Positions 34,082-43,095 are shown, numbered from the stretch's first letter. The stretch: 64,000 nt of DNA from Massiliimalia timonensis (GCF_900186585.1 NZ_FYDD01000002.1:124001-188000), one strand, 5' to 3'. Numbers and translations: made by a program. Notes: a model not told the origin generated them from the letters alone.

Positions 34082-34930
34082 ATGAATCCACGAATTTTAG
34101 TAGACTGTCATACCCATACGGCTTTTTCTTTTGACTCCACAACGCCGCTGGAGCAGATGTGCCGGCAGGCACTCCGGCTGGGTATATCGGTATATGCGGT
34201 GACCGACCACTGCGATCACTGTGCTGATACGGCGGATCAGGAGCCTACTTGTCTGGAATTTGACAAATCACGTGCATGGGAGGATACCGAAGAAGCCTTT
34301 TTAGGGGTATCGGCGTGGAAAGAAGCGCATCCGGATTTCCCCGTAAAGGTGCTGAACGGGATCGAACTGGGGCAGCCTTTGCAGGATCTGCCCGTTGCGG
34401 AACAGATCCTGGCCCGCCCCTACGATATGGTGATTGGTTCGCTGCACAGCATATCGGGGCATCCGGATTTTTACTATTTAAACTACCGGGAGATGTCCAA
34501 AGTGGAGATAGACCGTCTGCTGTCGGCCTATTTTGAAGAGATGCTGCGGACCGTTGTGTGGGGGAAGTTTGACACGTTGGCCCACATCACTTACCCGTTC
34601 CGTTATTTAGTAGAACAGGGAGTCCCCTTTTCCTTAAGCAGTTTTGACGATCAGATCGACGAGGTGCTCCGCGCGTTGGCGCAGTCAGGAAAGGCGTTGG
34701 AGGTGAATACCTCTGGCCTACGGCAGAAGATCGGCCAGACTTTGCCCCCGGAGAAATACCTGAAGCGGTTCCGGGAACTGGGCGGAGAGTTTGTGACCAT
34801 CGGCTCCGATGCGCACCGTGTAGAAGATGTTGGCAGCGGGATCAAAGAGGGGTACCGCATTTTGCAGAAAGCGGGATTTTCTAAACTGACTTATTTTGAA
34901 AAACGGCGCCCGGTGTTGATCAAACTGTAA
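34082..34930 (+). CDS. PHP-family histidinol-phosphatase-like protein
   Basis: A 282-residue PHP-domain phosphoesterase of the HisK/HisJ type, which can dephosphorylate histidinol phosphate using a trinuclear metal centre. Motif 1 is DCHTHTAFS, then AVTDHCDH, GIELGQ, GSLHS, AHITYP and the final GSDAHR, all expected metal-ligand positions. No other histidine gene is nearby, so another phosphate-ester substrate is possible. GGAGAAAGG precedes the ATG. Confidence 0.88.
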   Translation: MNPRILVDCHTHTAFSFDSTTPLEQMCRQALRLGISVYAVTDHCDHCADTADQEPTCLEFDKSRAWEDTEEAFLGVSAWKEAHPDFPVKVLNGIELGQPLQDLPVAEQILARPYDMVIGSLHSISGHPDFYYLNYREMSKVEIDRLLSAYFEEMLRTVVWGKFDTLAHITYPFRYLVEQGVPFSLSSFDDQIDEVLRALAQSGKALEVNTSGLRQKIGQTLPPEKYLKRFRELGGEFVTIGSDAHRVEDVGSGIKEGYRILQKAGFSKLTYFEKRRPVLIKL

Positions 34931-34935
34931 AGAAC

Positions 34936-34964
34936 TTGCTTAAATGCGGATAGTTTGCTATAAT
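34936..34964 (+). promoter_or_regulatory. Promoter of Lrp-aminotransferase pair
   Basis: TTGCTT 34936-34941, a 17-nt spacer and TATAAT 34959-34964, about 58 nt before the regulator's ATG. Confidence 0.75.
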
Positions 34965-35021
34965 AAAGCATCATCACATATACTTGGAAAAGCTTTATGA
35001 TAGATCGAGGAGGTCATCAGA

Positions 35022-35492
35022 ATGAATCAGTTAATTCGACTGCTGGAAGAAAATTCGCGCCTGACCAATGCACAGCTTGCCGTAATGCTCGGCACAACGG
35101 AAGAAGATGTAGCTCAGCAAATCAGCCGGTATGAAGCGGAAGGGATCTTGATCGGATATACGGCGGTAGTAGACCAGGAGCGTCTGGATAAGGAGTATGT
35201 AGAGGCGTACATTGAACTGAGAGTTACCCCGCAGCGCGACCATGGCTTTGAAGAGATCGCGACCCGAGTGGCCGCTTATGACGAGGTAAAGGATGTTTAT
35301 TTGATGTCCGGCGGGTATGACCTTGCAGTCATCGTGACAGGTACAAACTTTAAGGACATTGCCATGTTTGTTGCAAAGCGTTTGTCTACGCTGGATTCGG
35401 TCGTATCTACAGCAACCCACTTTTTGCTGAAACGCTATAAGGAGCATGGGGTACTGATCGATCATACTGAACTGGACGAGAGGAGTGTCTGA
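35022..35492 (+). CDS. Lrp/AsnC-family transcriptional regulator
   Basis: A 156-residue feast/famine regulator. The winged helix-turn-helix occupies residues 1-50, followed by a RAM/AsnC ligand domain (about 65-145, with YDEVKDVYLMSGGYDLAVIV split at GGYD). It probably controls the aminotransferase gene that begins 5 nt after its stop and perhaps itself, in response to an amino acid. AGGAGG precedes the ATG at good spacing. Its N-terminus lacks the longer extension of E. coli Lrp. Confidence 0.93.
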   Translation: MNQLIRLLEENSRLTNAQLAVMLGTTEEDVAQQISRYEAEGILIGYTAVVDQERLDKEYVEAYIELRVTPQRDHGFEEIATRVAAYDEVKDVYLMSGGYDLAVIVTGTNFKDIAMFVAKRLSTLDSVVSTATHFLLKRYKEHGVLIDHTELDERSV

Positions 35493-35497
35493 TTTCC

Positions 35498-36664
35498 GTG
35501 ATGGACTATCAAACTATATTGTCGAAAAGAGTTCAGCAGGTCAAGCCCTCCGGTATTCGGAAATTTTTTGACATTGCCAATGAAATGGAGGGGGTGATCT
35601 CGCTGGGGGTCGGCGAACCGGATTTTAAAACGCCGTTTGCGATCCGTGCAGAGGGGATCCGCACCTTGGAACGCGGAAAGACATGGTATTCTGCGAATGC
35701 GGGGCTTATGGAGCTGCGGACAGAGATCTGCCGTTATTTAGAACGCCGCTTTGGGCTTTCCTATGAGCCGAAAAGCGATGTGTTTGTGACCGTGGGCGGG
35801 TCGGAAGCGATCGACCTGTGCTTGCGCGCCTTGGTGGACCCGGGCGAAGAAGTACTGATCCCGGAACCTAGCTTTGTTTGCTACACGCCGCTGGTAGAAA
35901 TGATCGGCGGGGTGCCGGTGCCGATTGAAACCAAAGCGGAAAACCAATTCCGGCTAACAAAAGAAGAACTGCTGGAAAAAGTTACAGATAAAACCAAGGT
36001 GCTGGTTCTGCCTTACCCGAATAACCCAACCGGCGGGGTTATGCGCAAAGAGCATCTGGAAGAGATTGCCGAGGTGCTGCGGGAACGCAATATCATGGTG
36101 CTGTCCGACGAAATTTATGCGGAATTGACCTATAATGGGAAACATGTTTCGATTGCTTCGATCGAGGGGATGAAAGAGCGGACGGTTGTGGTAAACGGCT
36201 TTTCTAAAGCCTATGCCATGACCGGCTGGCGGCTGGGCTACGCGGCAGGCCCCGCGCCGGTGATCAAGCAGATGGTGAAGATCCACCAGTTTGCGATCAT
36301 GTGCGCCCCTACTACCAGCCAGTACGCTGCGGTGGAAGCGTTGCGGAATGGGGATGAAAGTATCGAAAAGATGGCGACGGAATACAACATGCGCCGACGT
36401 TTGATCGTCAATGAGTTCAACCGTCTGGGGCTGCCTACCTTTGAACCGGAGGGCGCGTTTTATATTTTCCCGTGTATCAAAAGCACCGGGCTTACTTCGG
36501 AAGAGTTCTGCGAAAAGCTGCTGTTCAGCCAGAAGGTCGCAGTGGTGCCGGGAACTGCGTTTGGAAACAGCGGGGAAGGGTTTATCCGTGTTTCGTACTC
36601 ATACTCTGTCAACCATATTTTAGAGGCGGTAGAACGTATCCGCAAGTTTTTAGAAACACTATAA
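35498..36664 (+). CDS. Class I aminotransferase (PatA/aromatic-type)
   Basis: A 388-residue PLP aminotransferase of the Igamma subgroup. LGVGEPDFKTP is the N-terminal substrate loop; YPNNPTGGV, SDEIYAEL and the PLP lysine Lys237 in GFSKAYAMTGWRLGY are intact. It is close to B. subtilis PatA, which works on N-acetyl-diaminopimelate or aromatic amino acids; the amino donor cannot be fixed by sequence. GTG 35498 and ATG 35501 are both possible, with AGGAG at 35481-35485 favouring the GTG. It is paired with the Lrp regulator. Confidence 0.92.
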   Translation: MMDYQTILSKRVQQVKPSGIRKFFDIANEMEGVISLGVGEPDFKTPFAIRAEGIRTLERGKTWYSANAGLMELRTEICRYLERRFGLSYEPKSDVFVTVGGSEAIDLCLRALVDPGEEVLIPEPSFVCYTPLVEMIGGVPVPIETKAENQFRLTKEELLEKVTDKTKVLVLPYPNNPTGGVMRKEHLEEIAEVLRERNIMVLSDEIYAELTYNGKHVSIASIEGMKERTVVVNGFSKAYAMTGWRLGYAAGPAPVIKQMVKIHQFAIMCAPTTSQYAAVEALRNGDESIEKMATEYNMRRRLIVNEFNRLGLPTFEPEGAFYIFPCIKSTGLTSEEFCEKLLFSQKVAVVPGTAFGNSGEGFIRVSYSYSVNHILEAVERIRKFLETL

Positions 36665-36737
36665 CCAGAGAGAATGGCTTTTTGTGGAAACAGAAAGTCA
36701 TTTTTTCAAATCATATGGAAATAGAGGGAGGCTTGTT

Positions 36738-37313
36738 ATGGGAAAGATACTGGTAGTATACCAGTCTAAGTACGGTTCTGCCAAGAAATATGCACAGTGG
36801 ATCGCCAAAGCATTGGAGTGCGGACTCTCCGAGAGGAAAAAGATAAACCTAAAACAGTTGGAAGAATATGACCTTGTTATTTTTGGCGGCGGGCTGTACG
36901 CAGGCGGCGTCAGTGGGATTGATCTGCTGACAAAGGGCTTTAAAAGGTTTCCTCATACCAAATGGGTTCTGTTTACCTGCGGGTTGGCGGACCCCAATGA
37001 CCCGGAGAACATCTCTCATATCCGCAATGGGTTAAAGCGGGTGCTGACACCCGAAATGCAAAAGCAGATTACGATGTTCCATTTTCGGGGCGGGATCGAC
37101 TATTCTCGTTTAAGTGCGGTGCACAAGGCGATGATGACGATGCTGTTTTCTTCCCTCCACAAAAGGGATCCTGCCGGCCTGCGGGAAGAAGACCGACAGA
37201 TGATCGCCACCTATGGCAAAGCCGTTGATTTTACAGACAGAAAAATAATTTTGCCGCTGGTGGAATGGGTCAGGGAAGAACAAAAGAAAAAAGGAGATTC
37301 AACATGTCGATGA
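36738..37313 (+). CDS. Flavodoxin-domain protein
   Basis: A 191-residue protein with a flavodoxin fold. KILVVYQSKYGSAKKYA is the FMN phosphate loop (first 20 residues), then DLVIFGGGLYAGGVSG and WVLFTCGLADP. It resembles the flavodoxin_5 group that includes protoporphyrinogen oxidase HemG but has a C-terminal extension. ATG 36738 has AGGGAGG 6 nt upstream. It overlaps the next gene, a DUF362-ferredoxin protein, by 10 nt, which suggests that the two form a redox pair. Confidence 0.88.
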   Translation: MGKILVVYQSKYGSAKKYAQWIAKALECGLSERKKINLKQLEEYDLVIFGGGLYAGGVSGIDLLTKGFKRFPHTKWVLFTCGLADPNDPENISHIRNGLKRVLTPEMQKQITMFHFRGGIDYSRLSAVHKAMMTMLFSSLHKRDPAGLREEDRQMIATYGKAVDFTDRKIILPLVEWVREEQKKKGDSTCR

Positions 37314-38440
37314 TCACAGTCACCCATACACCGACTTACGAATTAAAACAGGTGCAAAGGGATGTTGCGTTTCATTTGGAACAATTTCACATTGCAGGGC
37401 GTATTACTCCCGAGATGCGGGTTTTAATTAAGCCGAACCTGCTGATGAAGCGCCGTCCGGAAGAATTTACGACAACGCATCCCAGCTTGGTAGAAGCGGT
37501 GATCTGTTATCTGAAGGAGGCGGGGATTCACAATATCACCGTGGCGGACAGTCCCGGGGGCTTGTATACAGCGCAGGCGTTAAAAGGGATTTATGACGTC
37601 TCCGGAATGACGGAGGTCTGCCAAAGGCAGCAGGTAAACTTGAATTTTACGACCGATTCGCGGGAAGTGCGCAGGGAAGAAAACAAGCTGGTAAAATCAT
37701 TCCCGCTGATCCAGCCGGTGTGCGAGGCGGATTTTATCATCGACATAGCCAAGCTGAAGACCCACGCAATGACTGGGTTGAGCGGGGCAGTGAAAAACCT
37801 GTTCGGCTGTATCCCCGGGCTGACAAAGCCGGAATTTCACTGGCGTTTTCCGGAGAAGGAATTGTTTGGGGATATGCTTATAGATTTGTGCGAAACAGTG
37901 CGTCCCGGCTTTGCGCTGGTAGACGGGGTGCACGCCATGGAGGGGGACGGCCCCTCCGGCGGGGACAAACGGGAGCTCCACATGATCGCAGCGTCCGACC
38001 AGCTTTATGATCTAGATTTATTTTTGTGCCATGTTATTGGGGCGGACCCGCAGAAGATCTGTATGGTAAAAAGCGCGATCGACCGCAGGCTGTGCTGCGG
38101 CGATCTTCAAAAGCTGGATATTATAGGAGACGTACCGCAGGCCAAGCCCTTTGCCATTCCGCAGGATAAGGGCGTAGATTTTATGGGACAGGTACCGGCG
38201 CCCTTGCGCGGGGTTACGAAAAAATTTGTGAACCGGTTTTTTACATCTCGCCCGGTGATCCGTAAAAGGGACTGTATTGGCTGCGGAAAATGCGCGCAGA
38301 GCTGTCCTGCCAAGACGATCCGGATTCAGGACAAAAAAGCAGTCATCTCCTACCAGAGATGCATCCACTGCTTCTGCTGCCATGAAATGTGCCCAGTCAA
38401 GGCGATCGACATTAAACGGACTAAATTATTTGACCACTGA
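37304..38440 (+). CDS. DUF362 protein with C-terminal 2[4Fe-4S] ferredoxin domain
   Basis: A 378-residue protein. An N-terminal DUF362 domain (about 1-300, with IKPNLLMKR, TVADSPGG and KLKTHAMTGLSGAVKNLFG) is fused to a bacterial-type ferredoxin domain with two CxxCxxC..CP clusters (CIGCGKCAQSCP and CIHCFCCHEMCP). It is probably an iron-sulfur electron-transfer or maturation protein; the DUF362 function is unknown. The start is ATG 37304 with AAAGGAG upstream, overlapping the flavodoxin gene. ispE follows after 14 nt, which may place the pair under the same transcript as isoprenoid synthesis. Confidence 0.9.
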   Translation: MSMITVTHTPTYELKQVQRDVAFHLEQFHIAGRITPEMRVLIKPNLLMKRRPEEFTTTHPSLVEAVICYLKEAGIHNITVADSPGGLYTAQALKGIYDVSGMTEVCQRQQVNLNFTTDSREVRREENKLVKSFPLIQPVCEADFIIDIAKLKTHAMTGLSGAVKNLFGCIPGLTKPEFHWRFPEKELFGDMLIDLCETVRPGFALVDGVHAMEGDGPSGGDKRELHMIAASDQLYDLDLFLCHVIGADPQKICMVKSAIDRRLCCGDLQKLDIIGDVPQAKPFAIPQDKGVDFMGQVPAPLRGVTKKFVNRFFTSRPVIRKRDCIGCGKCAQSCPAKTIRIQDKKAVISYQRCIHCFCCHEMCPVKAIDIKRTKLFDH

Positions 38441-38454
38441 TAGAGGGGAAAACG

Positions 38455-39327
38455 ATGGATCAGGTTACAGTAAAGGCACCGGCAAAGCTGAATCTGGCTT
38501 TGGATATTACCGGGAAAACAGAAAACGGGTACCACTTGATGAAGATGGTAATGCAGGCGATTGACCTGTATGATACGATCCGGATCCGAAAAAACGATAC
38601 CGGGAAGATTTCCTTGTCCTGCGGTCTGGAATCGGTCCCGTGCGATGAACGGAACATCGCGTATGCGGCGGCAGAGGCGTTTTTTCAACACTGCGGGATC
38701 GAAGAACGCGGTGTGGAGATTCGGCTTGACAAGGTGATCCCCCAGCAGGCCGGGATGGCCGGCGGTTCAGCGGATGGAGCCGGCACATTGACGGCGCTAA
38801 ACGAGCTGTACCAAACGGGGCTGTCTTTGCCGGAGCTGTGCGGGATCGGGAAAACGGTGGGCGCGGACCTGCCGTTTTGTCTGACTGGGGGCACGGCTGT
38901 GGTAGAGGGGATTGGAGAGATCATCACGCCGATTGCCGATTTCCCGGATTGTGATTTTGTCGTTGCAAAGCCCAAAGGCGGCATCAGCACCCAGCGCGCG
39001 TTTTCCGAGTTTGACCGTGCGGAGATTGGGCCGTGCCTAGACATCACGGCAATGGTCAAGGCGATCGAAGACCGGGATGCAGCGGGAGCCTGCGCGCAGA
39101 TGTACAACGCACTTGCACGTGTCTGCCCGCTCAAGGAGGTAGAAGCGATTCAAAATATCATGACAAGCTGCGGGGCAAAGGGAGCGTTGATGACCGGCAG
39201 CGGATCGGCGGTATTTGGGGTGTTCACTGACCGGGGGAAAGCCTATGCCTGTGAAAGAAGGCTTTCACAACGGTACGAGGAATGTTTTTTGTGCAAACCA
39301 ATCTCTCATGGCCCGGTGATTGAATAA
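38455..39327 (+). CDS. ispE: 4-Diphosphocytidyl-2-C-methyl-D-erythritol kinase
   Basis: A 290-residue GHMP kinase of the MEP isoprenoid pathway. The substrate motif PAKLNLALDI is at residues 5-14 with GYHLM following. The glycine-rich ATP loop PQQAGMAGGSADGAG is at about residues 97-111, and the C-terminal GALMTGSGSAVFG completes the fold. Length is normal. The downstream sporulation gene begins close to its stop, an arrangement also seen in other Clostridia. Confidence 0.96.
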   Translation: MDQVTVKAPAKLNLALDITGKTENGYHLMKMVMQAIDLYDTIRIRKNDTGKISLSCGLESVPCDERNIAYAAAEAFFQHCGIEERGVEIRLDKVIPQQAGMAGGSADGAGTLTALNELYQTGLSLPELCGIGKTVGADLPFCLTGGTAVVEGIGEIITPIADFPDCDFVVAKPKGGISTQRAFSEFDRAEIGPCLDITAMVKAIEDRDAAGACAQMYNALARVCPLKEVEAIQNIMTSCGAKGALMTGSGSAVFGVFTDRGKAYACERRLSQRYEECFLCKPISHGPVIE

Positions 39328-39388
39328 TTGGAAAAATCTGGTCCATACTTTCCACAGAAAGTATTTCTGGAAAGTGAGGCCAAACGAT

Positions 39389-39991
39389 ATGGGCAAGTGG
39401 TTTAAGGCAATGGCGGTCGGGCTGGTGATCGCAATTTCAGCGCAGTTTATGATGGGGTTCGCTTCCGACTGCGGGGAGATACGGGAGCAGGTTCTTCGGC
39501 TACATATTCTCGCCAATTCGGATTCCGAGGAGGATCAGCAGTTAAAGCTTGCGGTCCGGGACCGTATTTTGGAAGAGAGCGGGGAACTGTTTGAAACATT
39601 GGGCTCCAAAACGGAAGCAGAGGATTCTGTCAAGGAGCATTTAGCGCAAATTGAAGAGATCGCCCGGCAGGAGATCGAGGGACAGGGATATTCCTACCCG
39701 GTGAAAGCGGAATGTGTGAACATGTTTTTCGATACCCGTGTTTACGAGGATTTTACCCTGCCGGCGGGACAGTACGACGCGGTGCGCATCACGATCGGGG
39801 AAGCCAAGGGGCATAACTGGTGGTGTGTGCTGTATCCGATGATGTGCCTTCCAGCCGCGCAGCCAAAGGAAGCTTTGGAAGAAACCTTTACTGCCTCCCA
39901 GACTGAGATCATCGAAAATTCGGACGATTACCAGATCGAATTCGCGACAGTAGAGCTGATTGAAAAATTAAAGGACTGGCTTTCCTTTTAA
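39389..39991 (+). CDS. spoIIR: Stage II sporulation protein R
   Basis: A 200-residue secreted signalling protein made in the forespore that triggers SpoIIGA-dependent pro-sigma-E processing in the mother cell. A hydrophobic export segment (about residues 8-25) is followed by the family core LRLHILANSDSEEDQ, VRDRILE and GHNWWCVLYPMMC. ATG 39389 is chosen because GTGAGG lies about 9 nt before it; a TTG at 39320 would add 23 residues and overlap ispE. It is the clearest evidence that the organism sporulates. Confidence 0.93.
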   Translation: MGKWFKAMAVGLVIAISAQFMMGFASDCGEIREQVLRLHILANSDSEEDQQLKLAVRDRILEESGELFETLGSKTEAEDSVKEHLAQIEEIARQEIEGQGYSYPVKAECVNMFFDTRVYEDFTLPAGQYDAVRITIGEAKGHNWWCVLYPMMCLPAAQPKEALEETFTASQTEIIENSDDYQIEFATVELIEKLKDWLSF

Positions 39992-40056
39992 ACAGGCAGT
40001 TGCAAGATTGCCGCAAACATGCTATGCTTTGTGTTGCAGAAACATGATGGGAATGA

Positions 40057-41316
40057 ATGGAGGCGGTTGAGCTGTATCATACAGAAGAGGCGCTGCAGCG
40101 CACAGTATTAGTTGGCGTGGATACCGGAGCATATGACGCGGAGGAATCCATGCGGGAATTGGAGGAACTGGCGAAAACAGCCGGCGCCCAAACGGTGGGA
40201 ACGGTACTGCAAAACCTGCCGGTTCCCAATAAAGCGACCTATATTGGTCCGGGAAAGCTCAAAGAGGTGCGGGAGCTGTGCGGGCAAACAAAGGCGGAAC
40301 TCGCGATTTTTGACGACGAATTAAGCGGTGCGCAGATCCGGAATATCGAGCAGGCGCTGGATATTCGGGTCATTGACCGCACCATGCTGATTTTAGATAT
40401 TTTTGCACAGCGCGCCCTGTCCCGAGAAGGAAAACTACAGGTGGAGCTGGCACAGCAAAAATACATGCTACCCAGACTGACCGGGCTGGGAACGGAGCTG
40501 TCCCGCCAGGGGGGCGGGATCGGTACCAGAGGCCCGGGGGAAACCAAGCTGGAAACAGACCGGCGGCATATCCGGCGCAGGATCGACTCGCTTCAGGAAG
40601 AGCTGAACAGCCTTGCCCAGCGCCGGGAACGGGTGCGCCAGCGCAGGAAGAAAAATGACGTTACTACCATCGCAATCGTAGGATATACCAATGTGGGGAA
40701 ATCTACCCTGCTCAACCTGCTGACCGACGCGGGGGTGCTGGCAAAAAACCAGTTGTTCGCTACGCTGGACCCAACCGCACGGGAACTGCGCCTGCCGGAT
40801 GGACAAACCGCGGTGCTGATCGACACGGTAGGCTTGATCCGCCGCCTGCCGCACCAACTGGTGGAGGCGTTCCGCTCTACGTTAGAGGAGGCCGCAAACG
40901 CCGATCTGATCTTAAATGTCTGCGATATTTCTTCCCCGGATTCGGCGGAGCAGCTGGAAGTGACCAAAAGCCTGCTTCAGGACTTGGGATGCGGGGAAAC
41001 GCCGGTGCTGACCGTGTTTAACAAAACGGATCTGTACCAGTTTCAGAGCATGCTGACCATCAGCGAAAAGAGCGTGTTTATCTCCGCTAAGGAAAACCGC
41101 GGGATCGACGAACTGTTAAAGATGATTTGCGAGGTTCTGCGGGCAGGCACCCGCCGCATGAGGCTGCGGATACCGTACCGGGACGGGGCTTTTTTGGACC
41201 GCCTGCGCCGGACAGGGAAGATCTTTTCCGAGCAGTATGAAGCAGAGGGAACCTTAGTAGAGGCGAATGTAGACAAAAAAATGCTTCGGGAGGCGGAAAA
41301 CTACCTTGCCGAATGA
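40057..41316 (+). CDS. hflX: Ribosome-associated GTPase HflX
   Basis: A 419-residue GTPase that rescues or splits ribosomes, especially under stress. The N-terminal HflX domain contains NKATYIGPGKL and GTRGPGETKLE; a coiled basic helix (about 170-200) leads into the G domain with G1 GYTNVGKS at 209-216, G3 DTVG, G4 NKTD and G5 SAKE. Codon 1 is ATG 40057, with GGGAATGAATGG before it and only a weak ribosome-binding site. It follows spoIIR by 65 nt. Confidence 0.95.
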   Translation: MEAVELYHTEEALQRTVLVGVDTGAYDAEESMRELEELAKTAGAQTVGTVLQNLPVPNKATYIGPGKLKEVRELCGQTKAELAIFDDELSGAQIRNIEQALDIRVIDRTMLILDIFAQRALSREGKLQVELAQQKYMLPRLTGLGTELSRQGGGIGTRGPGETKLETDRRHIRRRIDSLQEELNSLAQRRERVRQRRKKNDVTTIAIVGYTNVGKSTLLNLLTDAGVLAKNQLFATLDPTARELRLPDGQTAVLIDTVGLIRRLPHQLVEAFRSTLEEAANADLILNVCDISSPDSAEQLEVTKSLLQDLGCGETPVLTVFNKTDLYQFQSMLTISEKSVFISAKENRGIDELLKMICEVLRAGTRRMRLRIPYRDGAFLDRLRRTGKIFSEQYEAEGTLVEANVDKKMLREAENYLAE

Positions 41317-41396
41317 TCTTGCTTTTGCTGAAACCTTGGTTTATGTCAGAATAAATTTTGTGCAGGTTATCACTAGGCACGAAACCTGTCGTATGA

Positions 41397-41462
41397 TATA
41401 ATAATCCCAGACCGTTTGGTTTGGATAGGAAAGAACCGGTTGTATCACAGCCGGTTTTTTTC
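41397..41462 (+). promoter_or_regulatory. Leader with -10 box and terminator-like hairpin before lrgAB
   Basis: TATAAT 41397-41402 (weak -35 TAGGCA 41374-41379) is followed within 60 nt by AACCGG 41434-41439 pairing with CCGGTT 41451-41456 and a T7 tail. A promoter followed at once by a terminator, then lrgA at 41494, suggests conditional read-through. The hairpin could instead terminate hflX. Confidence 0.6.
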
Positions 41463-41493
41463 TGCCCGTTTTCAAAAGGAAGAAGGAAATGAA

Positions 41494-41859
41494 ATGAAGC
41501 TGTTATTGCAGATCGCGGTGGTGTTCGGCGTTTGCTTGGTGGGCGAAGTGCTGGAGATGCTGGTCCCCCTGCCAATACCTGCCAGCGTGTGGAGTATGGT
41601 GCTTTTATTTTTATGCTTGCTGTGCGGTGCCTTGCGTGAAGAACATATCCGGGAAAAGGCGGATTTTCTGCTGAAGAACATGGCGTTTTTCTTTATCCCG
41701 GCCGGGGTGTCGATTATTGAACATTATGGGGTGCTGAAGTCGGTGATCGTCCCGTTTTTGATTATCTGCTTTGTCACTACGATCATCACCTTTGCCGCAA
41801 CGGCAGGAACGGTGATATTGGTAACACGGCTGATGGACAGGGGGAAGGAACATGAATGA
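41494..41859 (+). CDS. lrgA: LrgA/CidA-family holin-like membrane protein
   Basis: A 121-residue four-helix membrane protein of the CidA/LrgA family, linked to control of murein hydrolases and, in newer work, to pyruvate or overflow-metabolite transport. LVPLPIPASVWSMVLLF is the family signature near residues 24-40, and ENMAFFFIPAGV-like wording (LLKNMAFFFIPAGVS) follows. The start is ATG 41494 with AAGGAA upstream. It overlaps lrgB by 8 nt, so the two are coupled. Confidence 0.9.
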   Translation: MKLLLQIAVVFGVCLVGEVLEMLVPLPIPASVWSMVLLFLCLLCGALREEHIREKADFLLKNMAFFFIPAGVSIIEHYGVLKSVIVPFLIICFVTTIITFAATAGTVILVTRLMDRGKEHE

Positions 41860-42544
41860 TTTGCTGCAGGAAATCTATGCTTCCCCGTTATTCGCGGTTT
41901 TTTTGAGCGCGGCGGCCTATCTGGCGGGACACTGGATTCACCGGAAAGTGGGGCTGGCGATTGCAAACCCTCTTTTGATTGCGATTGCGCTTGTAATTGC
42001 CACGATTCAGCTTTTGGGGATTCCAATAGAAAGCTATAATCAGGGCGGCGATATAATCGCCATGTTTTTAGGGCCTGCCACTGCGGTGCTGGCGGTGTCT
42101 ATTTACCGGCAGATGGATATTCTAAAGAAGAACCTGATTCCGGTGATTGCGGGAACAGTTGTAGGCTCGCTGGTATCCATGGCAAGCGTGTACGGGCTTT
42201 GCAGGCTGTTCCGACTTGATGAAAAGGTAACGGCGGCGCTGCTGCCCAAATCGACCACCACGCCTATTGCGGTGGGAATTGCAGAACAGCACGGCGGGAT
42301 CGTTTCAATCACGGTGGCGGCGGTGGTGATCACCGGGATTATCGGTGCAATGCTGGCACCAACTTTAATTAAACTGTTCCGGATCAAAAATCCGGTTGCC
42401 GCCGGTTTGGCGATTGGAACCTCCAGCCATGTGATGGGTACCTCCAAGGCGCTGACGATCGGCGAAGTGGAGGGCGCTATGAGCGGGACCGCCATCGGTG
42501 TGGCAGGGCTTGTGACCGTAATTTTCTCAATCTTTTTGCAATAA
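41852..42544 (+). CDS. lrgB: LrgB/CidB-family membrane protein
   Basis: A 230-residue membrane protein with about six hydrophobic segments. The LrgB features are the FLGPATAVLAV segment, the conserved LLPKSTTTPIA region and the GTSSHVMGTSKA loop with EGAMSG at the C-terminus. It acts with LrgA, and the genes overlap by 8 nt. No LytSR-type two-component regulator is in the window. The rplS promoter follows directly. Confidence 0.93.
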   Translation: MNDLLQEIYASPLFAVFLSAAAYLAGHWIHRKVGLAIANPLLIAIALVIATIQLLGIPIESYNQGGDIIAMFLGPATAVLAVSIYRQMDILKKNLIPVIAGTVVGSLVSMASVYGLCRLFRLDEKVTAALLPKSTTTPIAVGIAEQHGGIVSITVAAVVITGIIGAMLAPTLIKLFRIKNPVAAGLAIGTSSHVMGTSKALTIGEVEGAMSGTAIGVAGLVTVIFSIFLQ

Positions 42545-42564
42545 GAAAAAATTTTGGAAAAGAC

Positions 42565-42593
42565 TTGCTTTTTTTGATGCTTTGTGGTATAGT
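42565..42593 (+). promoter_or_regulatory. rplS promoter
   Basis: TTGCTT 42565-42570, a 17-nt spacer and TATAGT 42588-42593. It starts the L19 leader and probably the whole rplS-lepB-rbgA-rnhB-yraN cluster. Confidence 0.75.
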
Positions 42594-42599
42594 ATATAA

Positions 42600-42739
42600 G
42601 CATTTAGTGTGCTCTGATCACAGGGTCAGAGGGTTCGCCGCCTTTATGGTGGGGATTAATGTAACACTGGAAACATTAAAGCGGGCAGTCCTCTGCTGAA
42701 CATAAAAAGCAAGAATGTCTGAAAACTAGGAGGAACAAT
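42600..42739 (+). promoter_or_regulatory. L19 ribosomal-protein leader candidate
   Basis: A roughly 140-nt leader with a CTCTGA/TCAGAG hairpin (42612-42617 with 42626-42631) and a TTAATGT/ACATTAA hairpin (42656-42679 region), ending in AGGAGG before rplS. Firmicutes rplS commonly carries a conserved L19 leader; size and position fit, but the covariance model was not run. Confidence 0.6.
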
Positions 42740-43084
42740 ATGGACGCATTAAAATTGATCAGCTCTCAGAGCATGAAAGAAGAAGCGCCGAGCATGGAAA
42801 TTGGTGACACTGTAAAAGTTCACGTAAGAATCAAAGAAGGCGACAAATCCAGAATCCAGATTTTTGAAGGAACGGTTATTGCCAAGAAACACGGCGGGAT
42901 CCACGAAACCTTTACCGTACGCCGCGTTGCGCACGGCTGTGGGATCGAAAGGGTTTTCCCGATCCACTCACCAAACGTTGAAAAGGTTGAACTGGTAAGA
43001 AGCGGTAAGGTTCGCCGCAGCAAACTGTACTATCTGCGTGACAGAGTTGGTAAAGCTGCAAAAGTTAAAGAAAGAATTCGCTAA
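42740..43084 (+). CDS. rplS: Large-subunit ribosomal protein bL19
   Basis: A 114-residue protein located at the 30S-50S interface. [19 protein letters not shown] begins the fold (split at the EGDKS turn), the [15 protein letters not shown] strand follows, and the signature [16 protein letters not shown] lies near the C-terminus. AGGAGG precedes the ATG. A terminator-like hairpin follows before lepB. Confidence 0.98.
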   Translation: MDALKLISSQSMKEEAPSMEIGDTVKVHVRIKEGDKSRIQIFEGTVIAKKHGGIHETFTVRRVAHGCGIERVFPIHSPNVEKVELVRSGKVRRSKLYYLRDRVGKAAKVKERIR

Positions 43085-43095
43085 CAGTGACAAGG

